In this document: positions 30,976 to 38,407 of the stretch, in pieces
Position numbering within the stretch: the stretch's first letter is position 1
Layout of the letters: the number at the start of each line of letters is the position of its first letter
Origin: Dehalococcoidia bacterium
GTDB taxonomy: Bacteria > Chloroflexota > Dehalococcoidia > UBA2979
Length of the DNA stretch: 64,000 nucleotides
Reading direction: 5' to 3'
Assembly (NCBI GenBank): GCA_028279505.1
Contig: JANQNP010000028.1
Location: forward strand, 24,158 to 88,157
Translations under genes and position numbers: made by a program
The notes under the pieces: generated by a model
What the model saw: the letters and a program-made list of their open reading frames with translations, nothing else
Databases searched by the model: none
Told to the model about the DNA's origin: nothing

Positions 30976-32163
30976 ATGACGTTCGTGATCACCTCACCCT
31001 GTATCGGCACGCAAGACCAGGCGTGCGTCGATGCCTGTCCGGTGGATTGCATCCACTTCGAGGACGGCGCCGATCAGATGCTCTACATCAACCCGGTCGA
31101 TTGCATCGACTGTGGCGCGTGTCAGCCGGCCTGTCCGGTCGACGCGATCTTCCCCGAGGGCGAGGTCCCCGAGAGCGAAGCGAAGTTCATCCAGATCAAC
31201 GAGCTGTGGTTCGACGACCCGGCCGCCGCGCGTGCCCAGGTTGGGGGCGACGCGCCCGCTGCCGCCACGCCAGCGCCCGCCGCCGAGGAGCCGGCCGCTG
31301 CGGAAGCGCCGGCAGAGGAGGCTCCCGCCGCCGAGGCAGCTCCTGCGGCCGAAGCGTCGGCGGAGGAAGCTCCCGCTGCCGAGGCCGCACCGGCGGAGCC
31401 CGAGCCGGAGCCGGAACCCGAGGAGATCGCGCCGTTCCGGCAGGTCTCCGCACCGAGCACGGTTGGCTCGGCCGCGCGGCCGTACCGGCCGTCGCCGGTC
31501 GGATTCGTCGCGATGGCGCTGTTCGCCGGCGTCTTCTACGCGATGTGGGTGTTCCCAGGTCCGGAGCTGCTGACGATCGCCGACGTGGAGATCGGGGCGA
31601 CCGTGGTGCTCGGACTCCCGCTCGCGATCATCGTTGGCCTGGTGTTCTTTGTCAGCCAGTGGTCGGCATTCAGCCGGTTCGCCGCGGCGGGCCCGCGCCG
31701 GACGTCGAGCTGGCGTGAGGGCGAGCTGGAGTGGCGCCGCAGCGAGGAGTCGCGCCGCGCGGAGCTGACGACGATCGTCAACCAGATCGCGGAGGATCGC
31801 TTCGCGTTCCCCAACGAGGAGAACCCGGAGCTGCGCACGTACGTGAACCTGCCGGAGCCGCAGATGGCGATCCAGGTGCAGGGCGGGATCGAGAAGCTGC
31901 TGCCCGACATCGTGGTGCTCGACAAGCCGGGTGGGCGGCCGAAGCTGATCGCGCAGGTCGAGTCGAAGGAGACGATGACCCGCGAGCAGGCCTCGTACGT
32001 CTGGGCTCGCCTCGAGATGAAGGACGCGCCGCTGCTGCTGTACGTGCCTTCCGGCATGGCGGCGGTTGCTCGCGACTACGCGAAGGCTGCCGGGATCTCG
32101 AACGCCGAGGTTCGGACCTGGCGCCGGTTGCCGCAGGGCATGAAGGTGCTCGAGCTGAACTAG
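30976..32163 (+). CDS. Membrane-bound 7Fe ferredoxin fused to PD-(D/E)xK-like domain
   Basis: 395 residues in four parts. (1) 1-80: 7Fe ferredoxin with C9, C17, C21, C25 and C43, C46, C49, C53, the spacing of Azotobacter FdI/FdxA (C9/C17/C53 for the 3Fe-4S cluster; C21/C43/C46/C49 for 4Fe-4S). (2) 82-152: Ala/Glu/Pro linker. (3) 165-230: two membrane helices (about 175-194 and 206-228). (4) 240-395: a soluble domain with LLPDIVV (P310-D311) and LIAQVESKE (E329-x-K331), the spacing of the PD-(D/E)xK nuclease-like fold, ending in a helix-strand LLLYVPSG...VRTWRRL. Ferredoxin-linked electron transfer and a nuclease-like fold in one chain is not an architecture I know. The C-terminal domain may bind rather than cut. 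TAGGAT -10-like at 30907; ATG start fits the FdxA N terminus. Confidence 0.88.
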   Translation: MTFVITSPCIGTQDQACVDACPVDCIHFEDGADQMLYINPVDCIDCGACQPACPVDAIFPEGEVPESEAKFIQINELWFDDPAAARAQVGGDAPAAATPAPAAEEPAAAEAPAEEAPAAEAAPAAEASAEEAPAAEAAPAEPEPEPEPEEIAPFRQVSAPSTVGSAARPYRPSPVGFVAMALFAGVFYAMWVFPGPELLTIADVEIGATVVLGLPLAIIVGLVFFVSQWSAFSRFAAAGPRRTSSWREGELEWRRSEESRRAELTTIVNQIAEDRFAFPNEENPELRTYVNLPEPQMAIQVQGGIEKLLPDIVVLDKPGGRPKLIAQVESKETMTREQASYVWARLEMKDAPLLLYVPSGMAAVARDYAKAAGISNAEVRTWRRLPQGMKVLELN

Positions 32164-32186
32164 GCAGCCGCTCCGGATCGAGAACT

Positions 32187-32215
32187 AACGAGACCGCGCT
32201 CAGCGCGGTCTCGTT
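32187..32215 (+). terminator. Strong hairpin terminator after the ferredoxin fusion gene
   Basis: 13 bp stem AACGAGACCGCGC-TCA-GCGCGGTCTCGTT followed by CGTTTCG, 24 nt after the stop. Typical intrinsic terminator; it separates the ferredoxin gene from the WYL gene. Confidence 0.85.
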
Positions 32216-32253
32216 CGTTTCGCGGGCGCTCACCAGCCGCGGCGCGACCGTTC

Positions 32254-32259
32254 TACACT
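32254..32259 (+). promoter_or_regulatory. -10 element TACACT, probable leaderless start of the WYL gene
   Basis: TACACT lies only 6 nt before the ATG at 32266, so transcription would begin at or next to the start codon. No clear -35 hexamer is seen. Leaderless mRNAs are common in high-GC bacteria. Confidence 0.4.
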
Positions 32260-32265
32260 CCGCGC

Positions 32266-33204
32266 ATGAAGCAGATGGATCGCCAGCTCCTGATCCTGAA
32301 CCGCCTGCGGGCGGAGCGGCCGCTGCGCGCGATCGACCTCGCCGAGGAGTGCGAGTGCTCGGTGCGGACGATCTACCGCGACATCGACGCGCTGAGCGCC
32401 GCCGGCATTCCGGTGGCGGCGATGCCGGGGGAGGGCTACCGCCTCGTCGATGGTTTCCATCTGCCGCCGATCGCGTTCAGCGCCGAGGAGGCGGCTCAGC
32501 TCATGCGGGGCGCGGAGCTGGCGCGCGACCTCGGGACGGCCGAGCAGGAGGATGCGCGTCGCTCCGCCACGGCGAAGCTGGAGGCGGCGCTACCAGAGTC
32601 GACGTTCAGCGAGCTGGCGCGGCTGCGCGAGCGGGTCCGGGCCGAGCCATGGCCGCGACGACTGCCCTCGAAGTGGCTCGGGGTGCTGTTGGAGGCGACG
32701 CTGAGCGACCGCGTGGTACGGCTTCGGTACCACTCGTTCCGCGGCGACGAGGTGACGGAGCGCGACGTCGAGCCGCACCACCTCAGCTACTACGCGGTGG
32801 ACTGGCACGTGCGCGGTTACTGCCGGCTCCGCGAAGAGGGGCGGGACTTCCGCCTCGCCCGGATTCAACACGCCGAGCTACTCGACGAGCGGTTCGAGCG
32901 GCGTGCGCAGCTGATGGAGTCCCCGGGGGAGGTCGCGGAGCCTCGTGATCCGCCGATCGAGGTCCGGGTCTGGTTTGCGGACTCGATGCTGCCGTGGGTG
33001 CGCGAGGAGCTACCGTACGGGTTCGTCGAGGAGGAGCCGGCCGAGGGCGGCGCGGTATTCCTCGTTGAGTCGCACGACCAGCGGCGGTTGCTGCCGTGGA
33101 TCCTCCGCTGGGGCGCGGCCGCGCGGGTCGTGTCGCCGCCGGAGATCGCCTCCGCGATCCGTGCCGAGTCGGAGGCGATGCTGCGCTCGTACGCCGGCGC
33201 GTAG
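32266..33204 (+). CDS. WYL domain-containing (YafY-type) transcriptional regulator
   Basis: 312 residues, one-component regulator. N-terminal HTH_11-like domain (about 5-60: RQLLILNRLRAERPLRAIDLAEECECSVRTIYRDIDAL), then the WYL domain (about 140-200: HHLSYYAVDWHVRGYCRLREEGRDFRLARI) and a WCX extension at the C terminus. WYL domains sense small ligands or nucleic acids. Two TGACA-type palindromes, at 30339 before the PNPOx gene and at 33255 before the VOC gene, are plausible targets; the second lies 51 nt downstream of this gene. ATG at 32266 is close behind a -10 element, so the mRNA may be leaderless; Met4 is an alternative. Confidence 0.92.
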   Translation: MKQMDRQLLILNRLRAERPLRAIDLAEECECSVRTIYRDIDALSAAGIPVAAMPGEGYRLVDGFHLPPIAFSAEEAAQLMRGAELARDLGTAEQEDARRSATAKLEAALPESTFSELARLRERVRAEPWPRRLPSKWLGVLLEATLSDRVVRLRYHSFRGDEVTERDVEPHHLSYYAVDWHVRGYCRLREEGRDFRLARIQHAELLDERFERRAQLMESPGEVAEPRDPPIEVRVWFADSMLPWVREELPYGFVEEEPAEGGAVFLVESHDQRRLLPWILRWGAAARVVSPPEIASAIRAESEAMLRSYAGA

Positions 33205-33254
33205 CGCGCCGTTTCACGGGCGTGGTTGCCAATTTCCCGACCGCCGATCACTAC

Positions 33255-33270
33255 TGACAACCCGCTGTCA
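33255..33270. promoter_or_regulatory. Palindromic operator TGACAACCCGCTGTCA, copy 2
   Basis: TGACA-ACCCGC-TGTCA, 51 nt before the VOC start at 33322 and 51 nt after the WYL stop. Differs from the copy at 30339 by one base, and shares CCTCG(A/G)TA downstream. Probable operator of the adjacent WYL regulator. Confidence 0.6.
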
Positions 33271-33321
33271 TCGCGCCTCGATACGGTCCGATCTCGAATC
33301 GGAATTGCAGAGGAGTGAGTC

Positions 33322-33681
33322 ATGGAAGTCACGAGTTTCAACATCAACGTCACCAGCGAGCACCCGGAGCGGCTCGCCGCGTTCTATCGCGACGTGGTTG
33401 GGCTGGAGCAGAACACCGAGATGGGCGAGGGCGCCTTCAACGTGGCCGGCGCTAACTTCATCGTCGACGGTCACAGCGAGACCAAGGGGGAGAACCAGGA
33501 TCCGCAGCGGACGCTGATCAACTTCTTCGTCGAAGACCTCGCGGCGGAGCAACAGCGGCTCGAGGCAGAGGGCGTGAAGTTCATTCGCAGCGCGGGCAAG
33601 GAGTTTTGGGGTGGCGTGATCTCGACGTTCGTCGACCCCGACGGCAACTACGCGCAGCTAATCGAGTTCCGGCCGGAGTAA
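33322..33681 (+). CDS. VOC family protein (glyoxalase-like)
   Basis: 119 residues: VTSFNINVTSEHPERLAAFYRDVVGLEQN, NFIVDGHSETKG, INFFVEDLAAEQQRLEAEGVKFIR, FVDPDGNYAQLIEFRPE. Good match to the glyoxalase fold; the last Glu (QLIEF) is the usual metal ligand, and His51-type position in DGHSE is the second. Start ATG after GAGGAGTGAGTC. Preceded by operator copy 2, so probably controlled by the WYL regulator upstream. Confidence 0.88.
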   Translation: MEVTSFNINVTSEHPERLAAFYRDVVGLEQNTEMGEGAFNVAGANFIVDGHSETKGENQDPQRTLINFFVEDLAAEQQRLEAEGVKFIRSAGKEFWGGVISTFVDPDGNYAQLIEFRPE

Positions 33682-33719
33682 TGGCTCCGCCATCGAGCTC
33701 GTCTGTGAGGGAGCGACGG

Positions 33720-34118
33720 ATGATTGCGCAGATGGAGTGGGCCACCGCGGCCCGTGTCGCGGCTACCAGCCCGGAGCAGTTGCTGGAGCTGTTCGATCGA
33801 CACCTCCGAGACGGGGACCTCGAGGCGCTGGCAGCGCTATACGAGCCGGAGGCGGTGTTCTTCACCGCCTCCGGCGATCGGCTGAGCGGTCGAGATGAGA
33901 TCCGGGCAGGGCTAGCCGACCTCGTGGCGCTCGAGCCCACGGTCGGGGTGCGTGCCGTACAAGTGCTCTCGGCGGGGGCGACCGCCCTCGTGATCAGCGA
34001 CTGGTCGATGGGGGTGCGCGAGCTGGGCGGATCGCCGATTCGCGTACCCGGCTCGGGTGCGGCGGTGGTCCGCCGGCAGTCCGATGGCGAGTGGCTGATC
34101 GCGATCGACCACCCGTAG
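33720..34118 (+). CDS. SnoaL-like (NTF2 fold) protein
   Basis: 132 residues: EQLLELFDRHLRDGDLEALAALYEPEAVFFTASGDRLSGRDEIRAGLADLVAL and a late VVRRQSDGEWLIAIDHP. Typical ketosteroid-isomerase-like layout, catalytic residues unknown. I chose ATG 33720 (GAGGGAGCGACGG before it); an in-frame ATG at 33681 directly follows the VOC stop and is an alternative. Possibly co-transcribed with the VOC gene. Confidence 0.82.
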   Translation: MIAQMEWATAARVAATSPEQLLELFDRHLRDGDLEALAALYEPEAVFFTASGDRLSGRDEIRAGLADLVALEPTVGVRAVQVLSAGATALVISDWSMGVRELGGSPIRVPGSGAAVVRRQSDGEWLIAIDHP

Positions 34119-34142
34119 GCGCCGGCGCGGCGCGTTCGAGGG

Positions 34143-34523
34143 CTAGCCGCCGTTGCGCGCGGCCTCGACTCGCCTCGTGAGGATGGCGGCAAGCACTGAG
34201 CGCGGCGCCGGCTCCTCCTCGGCGTCATCGACGAGGACGATGCCGTTGACCGAGGCGGTGCGCACGGCCCAGCCGATCAGCGCCGGGCGCTCGTCGAGCT
34301 CTGCTTCGTAGCGGGCCTCGAAGGTGGGCAGGTCGATCTCGCCGGCCCGCCACGCCTCGAGGAGTGGCAGGCTCGGCGCGAGTTCGCGGTCCCACTGGTC
34401 GACAGCGCCGCGCTGCACACCGGCCGGCCAGGTGCGGGACACCAGGTAGCGGAAGTAGGGCGCGTCGGGCGGTTCGAAGACGGACCCGGTCACGATCGTC
34501 GGGCCGTCTGAGTCGGTGGTCAC
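34143..34523 (-). CDS. DUF488 family protein
   Basis: 126 residues resembling the YeaO/DUF488 family: YFRYLVSRTWPAGVQRGAVDQWDRELAPSLPLLEAW...FEARYEAELDERPALIGWAV. The canonical motif is DRLWPRG; here it is SRTWPAG, so the Asp-Arg and Arg-Gly residues are changed. Function of the family is not established. Start ATG overlaps the stop of the upstream DinB gene (ATGA), so the two are coupled. Confidence 0.75.
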   Translation of the reverse strand: MTTDSDGPTIVTGSVFEPPDAPYFRYLVSRTWPAGVQRGAVDQWDRELAPSLPLLEAWRAGEIDLPTFEARYEAELDERPALIGWAVRTASVNGIVLVDDAEEEPAPRSVLAAILTRRVEAARNGG

Positions 34524-35035
34524 GCCTCGGTTCCTCTCGTTGCCGTCATGGCGCCGGGGAGCCCAAGGTCGGGCGCGCCGACGAGCGACGCCAGCGCGGA
34601 CATCTCGCCGGCGTGCACGAAGACGTGCGCCGCCGTTCGCGCGACGAGGTATTCCAACGTCGCGCCGACGAGGTGCGCCGGCAGGCCATCGACCGGTTCG
34701 GGGACGGCCACGCGCATCAGATCCTCGGTGGTTGCCGTTTCAAGGAATGAGGCGAGCCTGGAGGAGGCGCGCTCGAACGCGGCGAGCGCGTCGTCGAACG
34801 GGGGCGGTTCAGCCCTCGTGAGCTGCTCCGTCACCCACGGGTCGACGTCCTCGTGAGTCGCGAGCATGCCGAGGTAGCTCGCGTCACGGGTGACGTGGAG
34901 GAGGGTGACGGAACCGGCGTTCAGCCGGCCGATCGCGCCACCTCGGCCGGGCGCCGGGAGCGCGTCGACGGCGCGCCGGAACTCGGTGAGGGCGTCGAGC
35001 AGCAGTCCGGCGGCCAACGGTTGCTGGGTGGTCAT
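34520..35035 (-). CDS. DinB superfamily protein
   Basis: 171 residues, helical bundle: LNAGSVTLLHVTRDASYLGMLATHEDVDPW (His47 first ligand position) and LVARTAAHVFVHAGEMSALASLVGAPDLGLPGAMTATRG (HxxxH pattern). Similar to mycothiol-dependent-enzyme-like DinB proteins. Translationally coupled with the DUF488 gene. Confidence 0.82.
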   Translation of the reverse strand: MTTQQPLAAGLLLDALTEFRRAVDALPAPGRGGAIGRLNAGSVTLLHVTRDASYLGMLATHEDVDPWVTEQLTRAEPPPFDDALAAFERASSRLASFLETATTEDLMRVAVPEPVDGLPAHLVGATLEYLVARTAAHVFVHAGEMSALASLVGAPDLGLPGAMTATRGTEA

Positions 35036-35174
35036 CCAGGCAGTCTAGCGACCGATCGCGAGCGCAGTCGGGGTGGAAGGACCAGTCGACGAAGCCAGCG
35101 TCTCCGCGAGGCGCGGTTGGGAGGCAGCACGCCTCGCGGAGTACGCGGCTGGGTCGGGTGACGCGGAGTTGCGG

Positions 35175-35369
35175 CTACGCGGCCCGACGAAATCGCAGCG
35201 AGGGCGCTTCCGACACTCGCGACCCTGGCGGGTGCGGAGGGGCGAGTCGCGGGAACCGCTCGCGCGGCAAGGTGGGAGTAGAGGCGCGCAGGCTGTCGCG
35301 CGCCCACTGTTGAAGCAGGAGCACGGCGGCCCCGCCGATCAGGATTCCCAGAACCATCGTGAAGATCAT
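35175..35369 (-). CDS. Small single-pass membrane protein candidate
   Basis: 64 residues: MIFTMVLGILIGGAAVLLLQQWARD gives one N-terminal membrane helix; the rest is Arg/Pro-rich and low-complexity. No family recognised. ATG preceded by no strong ribosome-binding site, so this may be a chance frame; it stands alone between DinB and the HAD gene. Two copies of TAGAACAWGTGTGCG lie 118-166 nt upstream of its start. Confidence 0.35.
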   Translation of the reverse strand: MIFTMVLGILIGGAAVLLLQQWARDSLRASTPTLPRERFPRLAPPHPPGSRVSEAPSLRFRRAA

Positions 35370-35486
35370 TGCTACCCCCGGGCTGCGACCGAGCGACCGG
35401 TGCTGCGTGCCGCGCGGGCGGGAACCGCGCGTCTCGCAACCCCGTCACACGGCCTCGGAACGGTCGCTCTAGTCGCGGTCGGCGAA

Positions 35487-35535
35487 TAGAACATGTGTGC
35501 GTTCCGAACGGGAGTCACTCTAGAACAAGTGTGCG
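35487..35535. repeat. Pair of 15-nt direct repeats TAGAACAWGTGTGCG
   Basis: TAGAACATGTGTGCG (35487-35501) and TAGAACAAGTGTGCG (35521-35535), 14 of 15 bases equal, 34 nt apart. Each contains GAAC-N4-GTGC, one base from the GAAC-N4-GTTC form of Gram-positive LexA boxes. No SOS gene is near. The 35370-35597 gap holds nothing else I can recognise. Confidence 0.3.
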
Positions 35536-35597
35536 GATCGTGTCAATGCGGCTCGACGTGCGGGCTGCGGTAGCTGTAGCCGGCCTGCCGTCAGGAG

Positions 35598-36272
35598 CTA
35601 CGCGGGTGTCAGCAGGCCCCAGTTGGCGGGGTCGAACTCCTCGAGGGAGTCGATCAGGTGATCGGCCTCGTCGAAGACGCCGCGGTCCATGCCAGCGGTG
35701 GGGACGGCGACGGTGGTCATGCCGGCGGCGCGGCCACCTTCGACGCCTGAGGGGGAATTTTCGACCGCGAGGCAGCTCTCGGGTCGTTGGTCGAGGCGTT
35801 TCGCAGCCTCGACGAAGAGGTCCGGGGCGGGGCGCCCTCGAGGGATGTCGTCACGCGTGACGACGGCCTCAAACAATGAGAACCAGGCGTGCTGGCGCGC
35901 TGTGGCAAAGTAGGCGCGCTGCGTGATGCTCGTCGCGATCGCCATCGGTACCCGGTGGCTGGCGAGCCGCCTCACGAGAGACTCCGCGCCAGGGAGCGGC
36001 TGGGCGCGTCCGAGGTGACGATCCAGCACCATCTGGCGCTCGGCCAGGAGCTGCTCCGCGCGGACGCGGAGCCCGGACTCCTCGACAATCCCGCGCAGCA
36101 CTGCGAGGCTCGGCTGGCCGGTCAGTCGCCACCAGAGATCGGTGTCCAGCTCGGCGCTGCGGCGGGCCAGTACCGTGCGGGTCGCGTCCATGTACATCGG
36201 CTCGGTGTCGAGCAGGAGTCCGTCGAGGTCGAAGATGACCGCGCGGATAGCTGTGGACGTGATCGAACTCAT
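35598..36272 (-). CDS. HAD family hydrolase (beta-phosphoglucomutase-like)
   Basis: 224 residues: RAVIFDLDGLLLDTEP (motif I, Asp15 and Asp17), the four-helix cap, LAIATS (motif II), GRPAPDLFVEAAKRL (Lys replaced by Arg at GRPAP) and CLAVENSPSGVEGGRAAGM (motif IV; usual form is EDS). The change Lys to Arg and E-D-S to E-N-S are small departures from the family. Probably a sugar-phosphate phosphatase or mutase. Starts at 36272, 36284 or an upstream TTG (36308) cannot be separated; I use 36272. Confidence 0.88.
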   Translation of the reverse strand: MSSITSTAIRAVIFDLDGLLLDTEPMYMDATRTVLARRSAELDTDLWWRLTGQPSLAVLRGIVEESGLRVRAEQLLAERQMVLDRHLGRAQPLPGAESLVRRLASHRVPMAIATSITQRAYFATARQHAWFSLFEAVVTRDDIPRGRPAPDLFVEAAKRLDQRPESCLAVENSPSGVEGGRAAGMTTVAVPTAGMDRGVFDEADHLIDSLEEFDPANWGLLTPA

Positions 36273-36284
36273 AGATCGGAGCAT

Positions 36285-36487
36285 AGGCGCTCTGTCAACG
36301 CGCGACAAACAGAGCGAAGATCATGCAGACATAACGATGGAATTGAGAAGTAGTGTGGAAATCGGGATCACAGAATGTTCACAATTCAGGGATTACATGA
36401 CGGATTATGGCGCGTCGAGGGCGCTGATTTATATCAAGAATTAGTCAGCGGCTTGCGCGGATGCGCCTCGGAGGTGGCGTGACTCGG
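36285..36487. other. AT-rich intergenic island
   Basis: About 45 % G+C over 36301-36440 by my count, against about two-thirds for the window. It lies between the HAD start and the serS stop (both minus strand). It holds direct repeats TCACA-GAATGT-TCACA and a short + strand frame of 35 codons (36337-36444, ATG to TAG) without clear ribosome-binding site. It could be a promoter-rich region or a remnant of foreign DNA. Confidence 0.5.
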
Positions 36488-37807
36488 CTAGCCGCGCGCC
36501 TCGATGGTGGCCTGGCCGCCGAGGTAGGGGCGCAGCGCCTTTGGCAGCTCGACGCTGCCGTCCTCGAGCTGGTGCTGCTCCAGCACCGCGGCCACGGTCC
36601 GAGGCATACCGAGGCCGCTGCCGTTCAGCGTGTGCAGGTGGGCGACGGAACCGTCCTCGGTGCGGTAGCGCAGGCTGGCACGGCGAGCCTGGAAGTCGAG
36701 GAAGTTCGACACGGAGGAGACCTCGAGCCACTCGCGTGCGCCCGGCGCCCATACCTCGATGTCGTACGTCATGGCCGAGGCGAAGGTGAGGTCCTCGCTC
36801 GCGAGCCGGAGCACGCGGTAGCGGAGGCCTAGCGTGCGTACGGTCTCGAGCGCGTGCTCGAGCAGGGCGTCGAGGGCCTCCCAAGAGTGGTCGGGTTCCT
36901 CGAAGCGCACCATCTCGACCTTGTCGAACTGGTAGCCGCGCTTGATGCCGCGCACGGCGCTGCCTGCGCTGAACTGCTCTCGGCGGAAGCAGGGACTGTA
37001 GGCGGTGTGGTGAATCGGCAGTGACCCGGGCTCGAGGATCTCGCCGGCGTACATGTTGGTGACGGGCACCTCGGAGGTGGGGATCAGCCAGCGGCCGTCC
37101 GTGGTCTGGAACATGGTGTCGGCGAACTTCGGGAGCTGGCTCGTGCCGACCAGCGCCGCCTCGTTCACGAGCGCCGGCGGGTAGACCTCGCTGTAGCCCT
37201 GCTCGCGATGCAGGTCGAGCATCCACGCGATCAGCGCGCGCTGCAGGCGGGCGCCGTCGCCGGTCAGCAGGTAGAAGTTGGCGCCCGAGAGCTTCACCCC
37301 ACGCTCGAAGTCGATGATCCCGAGGGCTTCGCCGAGCTCCCAGTGCGGCTTGAGACCCGGTTCGTCTTCCGGGTTGGGCCACTCGGTGATTGGGACCGGG
37401 GTGTCGACGCGTTCCTCGGTGCCGGCCGCCGGGTCGCCGTGGAGGACGACGACGTTGGCTTCCTCCGCGCCGATCGGGACGTCCGCGTGGAACAGGTTGG
37501 GGACCTCGAGCAGGCGTTCGTTGAGCTCGGCATCGATCTCGGCCAGCCGGGCCTCGAGGTCATCGAGCTTGCCGGCGACGGCGCGCTGCTCATCGATCAG
37601 CCGTTGCCGCTCGTCCGCGTCGCTCGCTGCGCCGATCGCCTTGCCGGCACGGTTGCGATCGGCGCGCATCGTTTCGACCTCAGTGAGGAGCGGAGCGCGC
37701 TCTCCGTCGAGTTCGAGGATGCGGTCGATCGGCGCCTCGGCGCCTCGCTGCGCCGTCGCCGTGCGGATCTCGTCGGCGCGCTCGCGGACGGTCTGGAGGG
37801 GCAGCAT
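36488..37807 (-). CDS. serS: Seryl-tRNA synthetase
   Basis: Charges tRNA-Ser (and tRNA-Sec) with serine. 439 residues, class II synthetase. The N-terminal long coiled-coil arm (about 30-110, TMRADRNRAGKAIG...KLDDLEARLAEIDAELNERL) is present. Motif 2 is the segment CFRREQFSAGSAVRGIKRGYQF; motif 3 is NGSGLGMPRTVAAVLEQHQ. The ATG at 37807 overlaps the stop of the upstream Nudix gene by one base (TGATG), so translation is coupled. Longer in-frame starts do not fit the family. Confidence 0.97.
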   Translation of the reverse strand: MLPLQTVRERADEIRTATAQRGAEAPIDRILELDGERAPLLTEVETMRADRNRAGKAIGAASDADERQRLIDEQRAVAGKLDDLEARLAEIDAELNERLLEVPNLFHADVPIGAEEANVVVLHGDPAAGTEERVDTPVPITEWPNPEDEPGLKPHWELGEALGIIDFERGVKLSGANFYLLTGDGARLQRALIAWMLDLHREQGYSEVYPPALVNEAALVGTSQLPKFADTMFQTTDGRWLIPTSEVPVTNMYAGEILEPGSLPIHHTAYSPCFRREQFSAGSAVRGIKRGYQFDKVEMVRFEEPDHSWEALDALLEHALETVRTLGLRYRVLRLASEDLTFASAMTYDIEVWAPGAREWLEVSSVSNFLDFQARRASLRYRTEDGSVAHLHTLNGSGLGMPRTVAAVLEQHQLEDGSVELPKALRPYLGGQATIEARG

Positions 37808-38325
37808 CAGGGCGCTCCGACCGCAGCGGCGCTGGCCGCTCGCTCCGCCTCGATCGCCGCGATGCCCTCGAGGCGGACGTCCTCGCGCGGGGCGACGGCG
37901 CTGTCGGAGCCGTCGTGGCGCAGGGGGATGGCGTCGCGCAGCTCCGGCGCGGTGACCCACCGCCACTCGTGGCCGTCGCTCGGCAGGTCGATCGCGGCGC
38001 CGGGGACCGGACGCGCGAAGTAGATCAGGTCGATGTGCTGATGCGCCTCGCGCAGGTTGCGGTCACCCTCGGGCAGGTCGTAGACGCCGATGTTCACCGG
38101 CGGCGGGAGCTGCGCCGGGTGGTCGTGGGCGAAGCGCGGTGCGGCGTTCAAGATCTCGGCCTCGATCCCGGTCTCTTCGTGGATCTCGCGGAGGACGGCC
38201 TCGATCGGGTCCTCGTCCGGCTCGATGTGTCCGCCGGGTGGGAGCCACACGTTCAGGCGGTGCCAGTGAAGCGCGGTCCGACCGTCGTGGGAGAGGAAGC
38301 CCGTGACGGTGAAGTGGCGTTGCAT
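37807..38325 (-). CDS. Nudix hydrolase
   Basis: 172 residues. The Nudix box GX5EX7REUXEEXGU is visible as GGHIEPDEDPIEAVLREIHEETGI (about 39-60). The neighbourhood NIGVYDLPEGDRNLREAHQHIDLIYFARP is of the ADP-ribose/nucleoside diphosphate type. Hydrolyses an X-linked nucleoside diphosphate; exact substrate unknown. Start ATG 38325 (MQRHFTVTGFL); earlier starts would extend into unrelated sequence. Coupled to serS downstream. Confidence 0.9.
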   Translation of the reverse strand: MQRHFTVTGFLSHDGRTALHWHRLNVWLPPGGHIEPDEDPIEAVLREIHEETGIEAEILNAAPRFAHDHPAQLPPPVNIGVYDLPEGDRNLREAHQHIDLIYFARPVPGAAIDLPSDGHEWRWVTAPELRDAIPLRHDGSDSAVAPREDVRLEGIAAIEAERAASAAAVGAP

Positions 38326-38407
38326 TGCGGCGGAGCGTAGCAACGGCCCCTGTGTGCAGCAATGAACGGTCGCCTCGTCTGAAGTTGGGGCGGCCAAGGG
38401 CGACGAG

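Noticed and set aside
36337..36444. 35-codon small gene in the AT-rich island
   Set aside because: No clear ribosome-binding site and no family; kept only as part of the island description.
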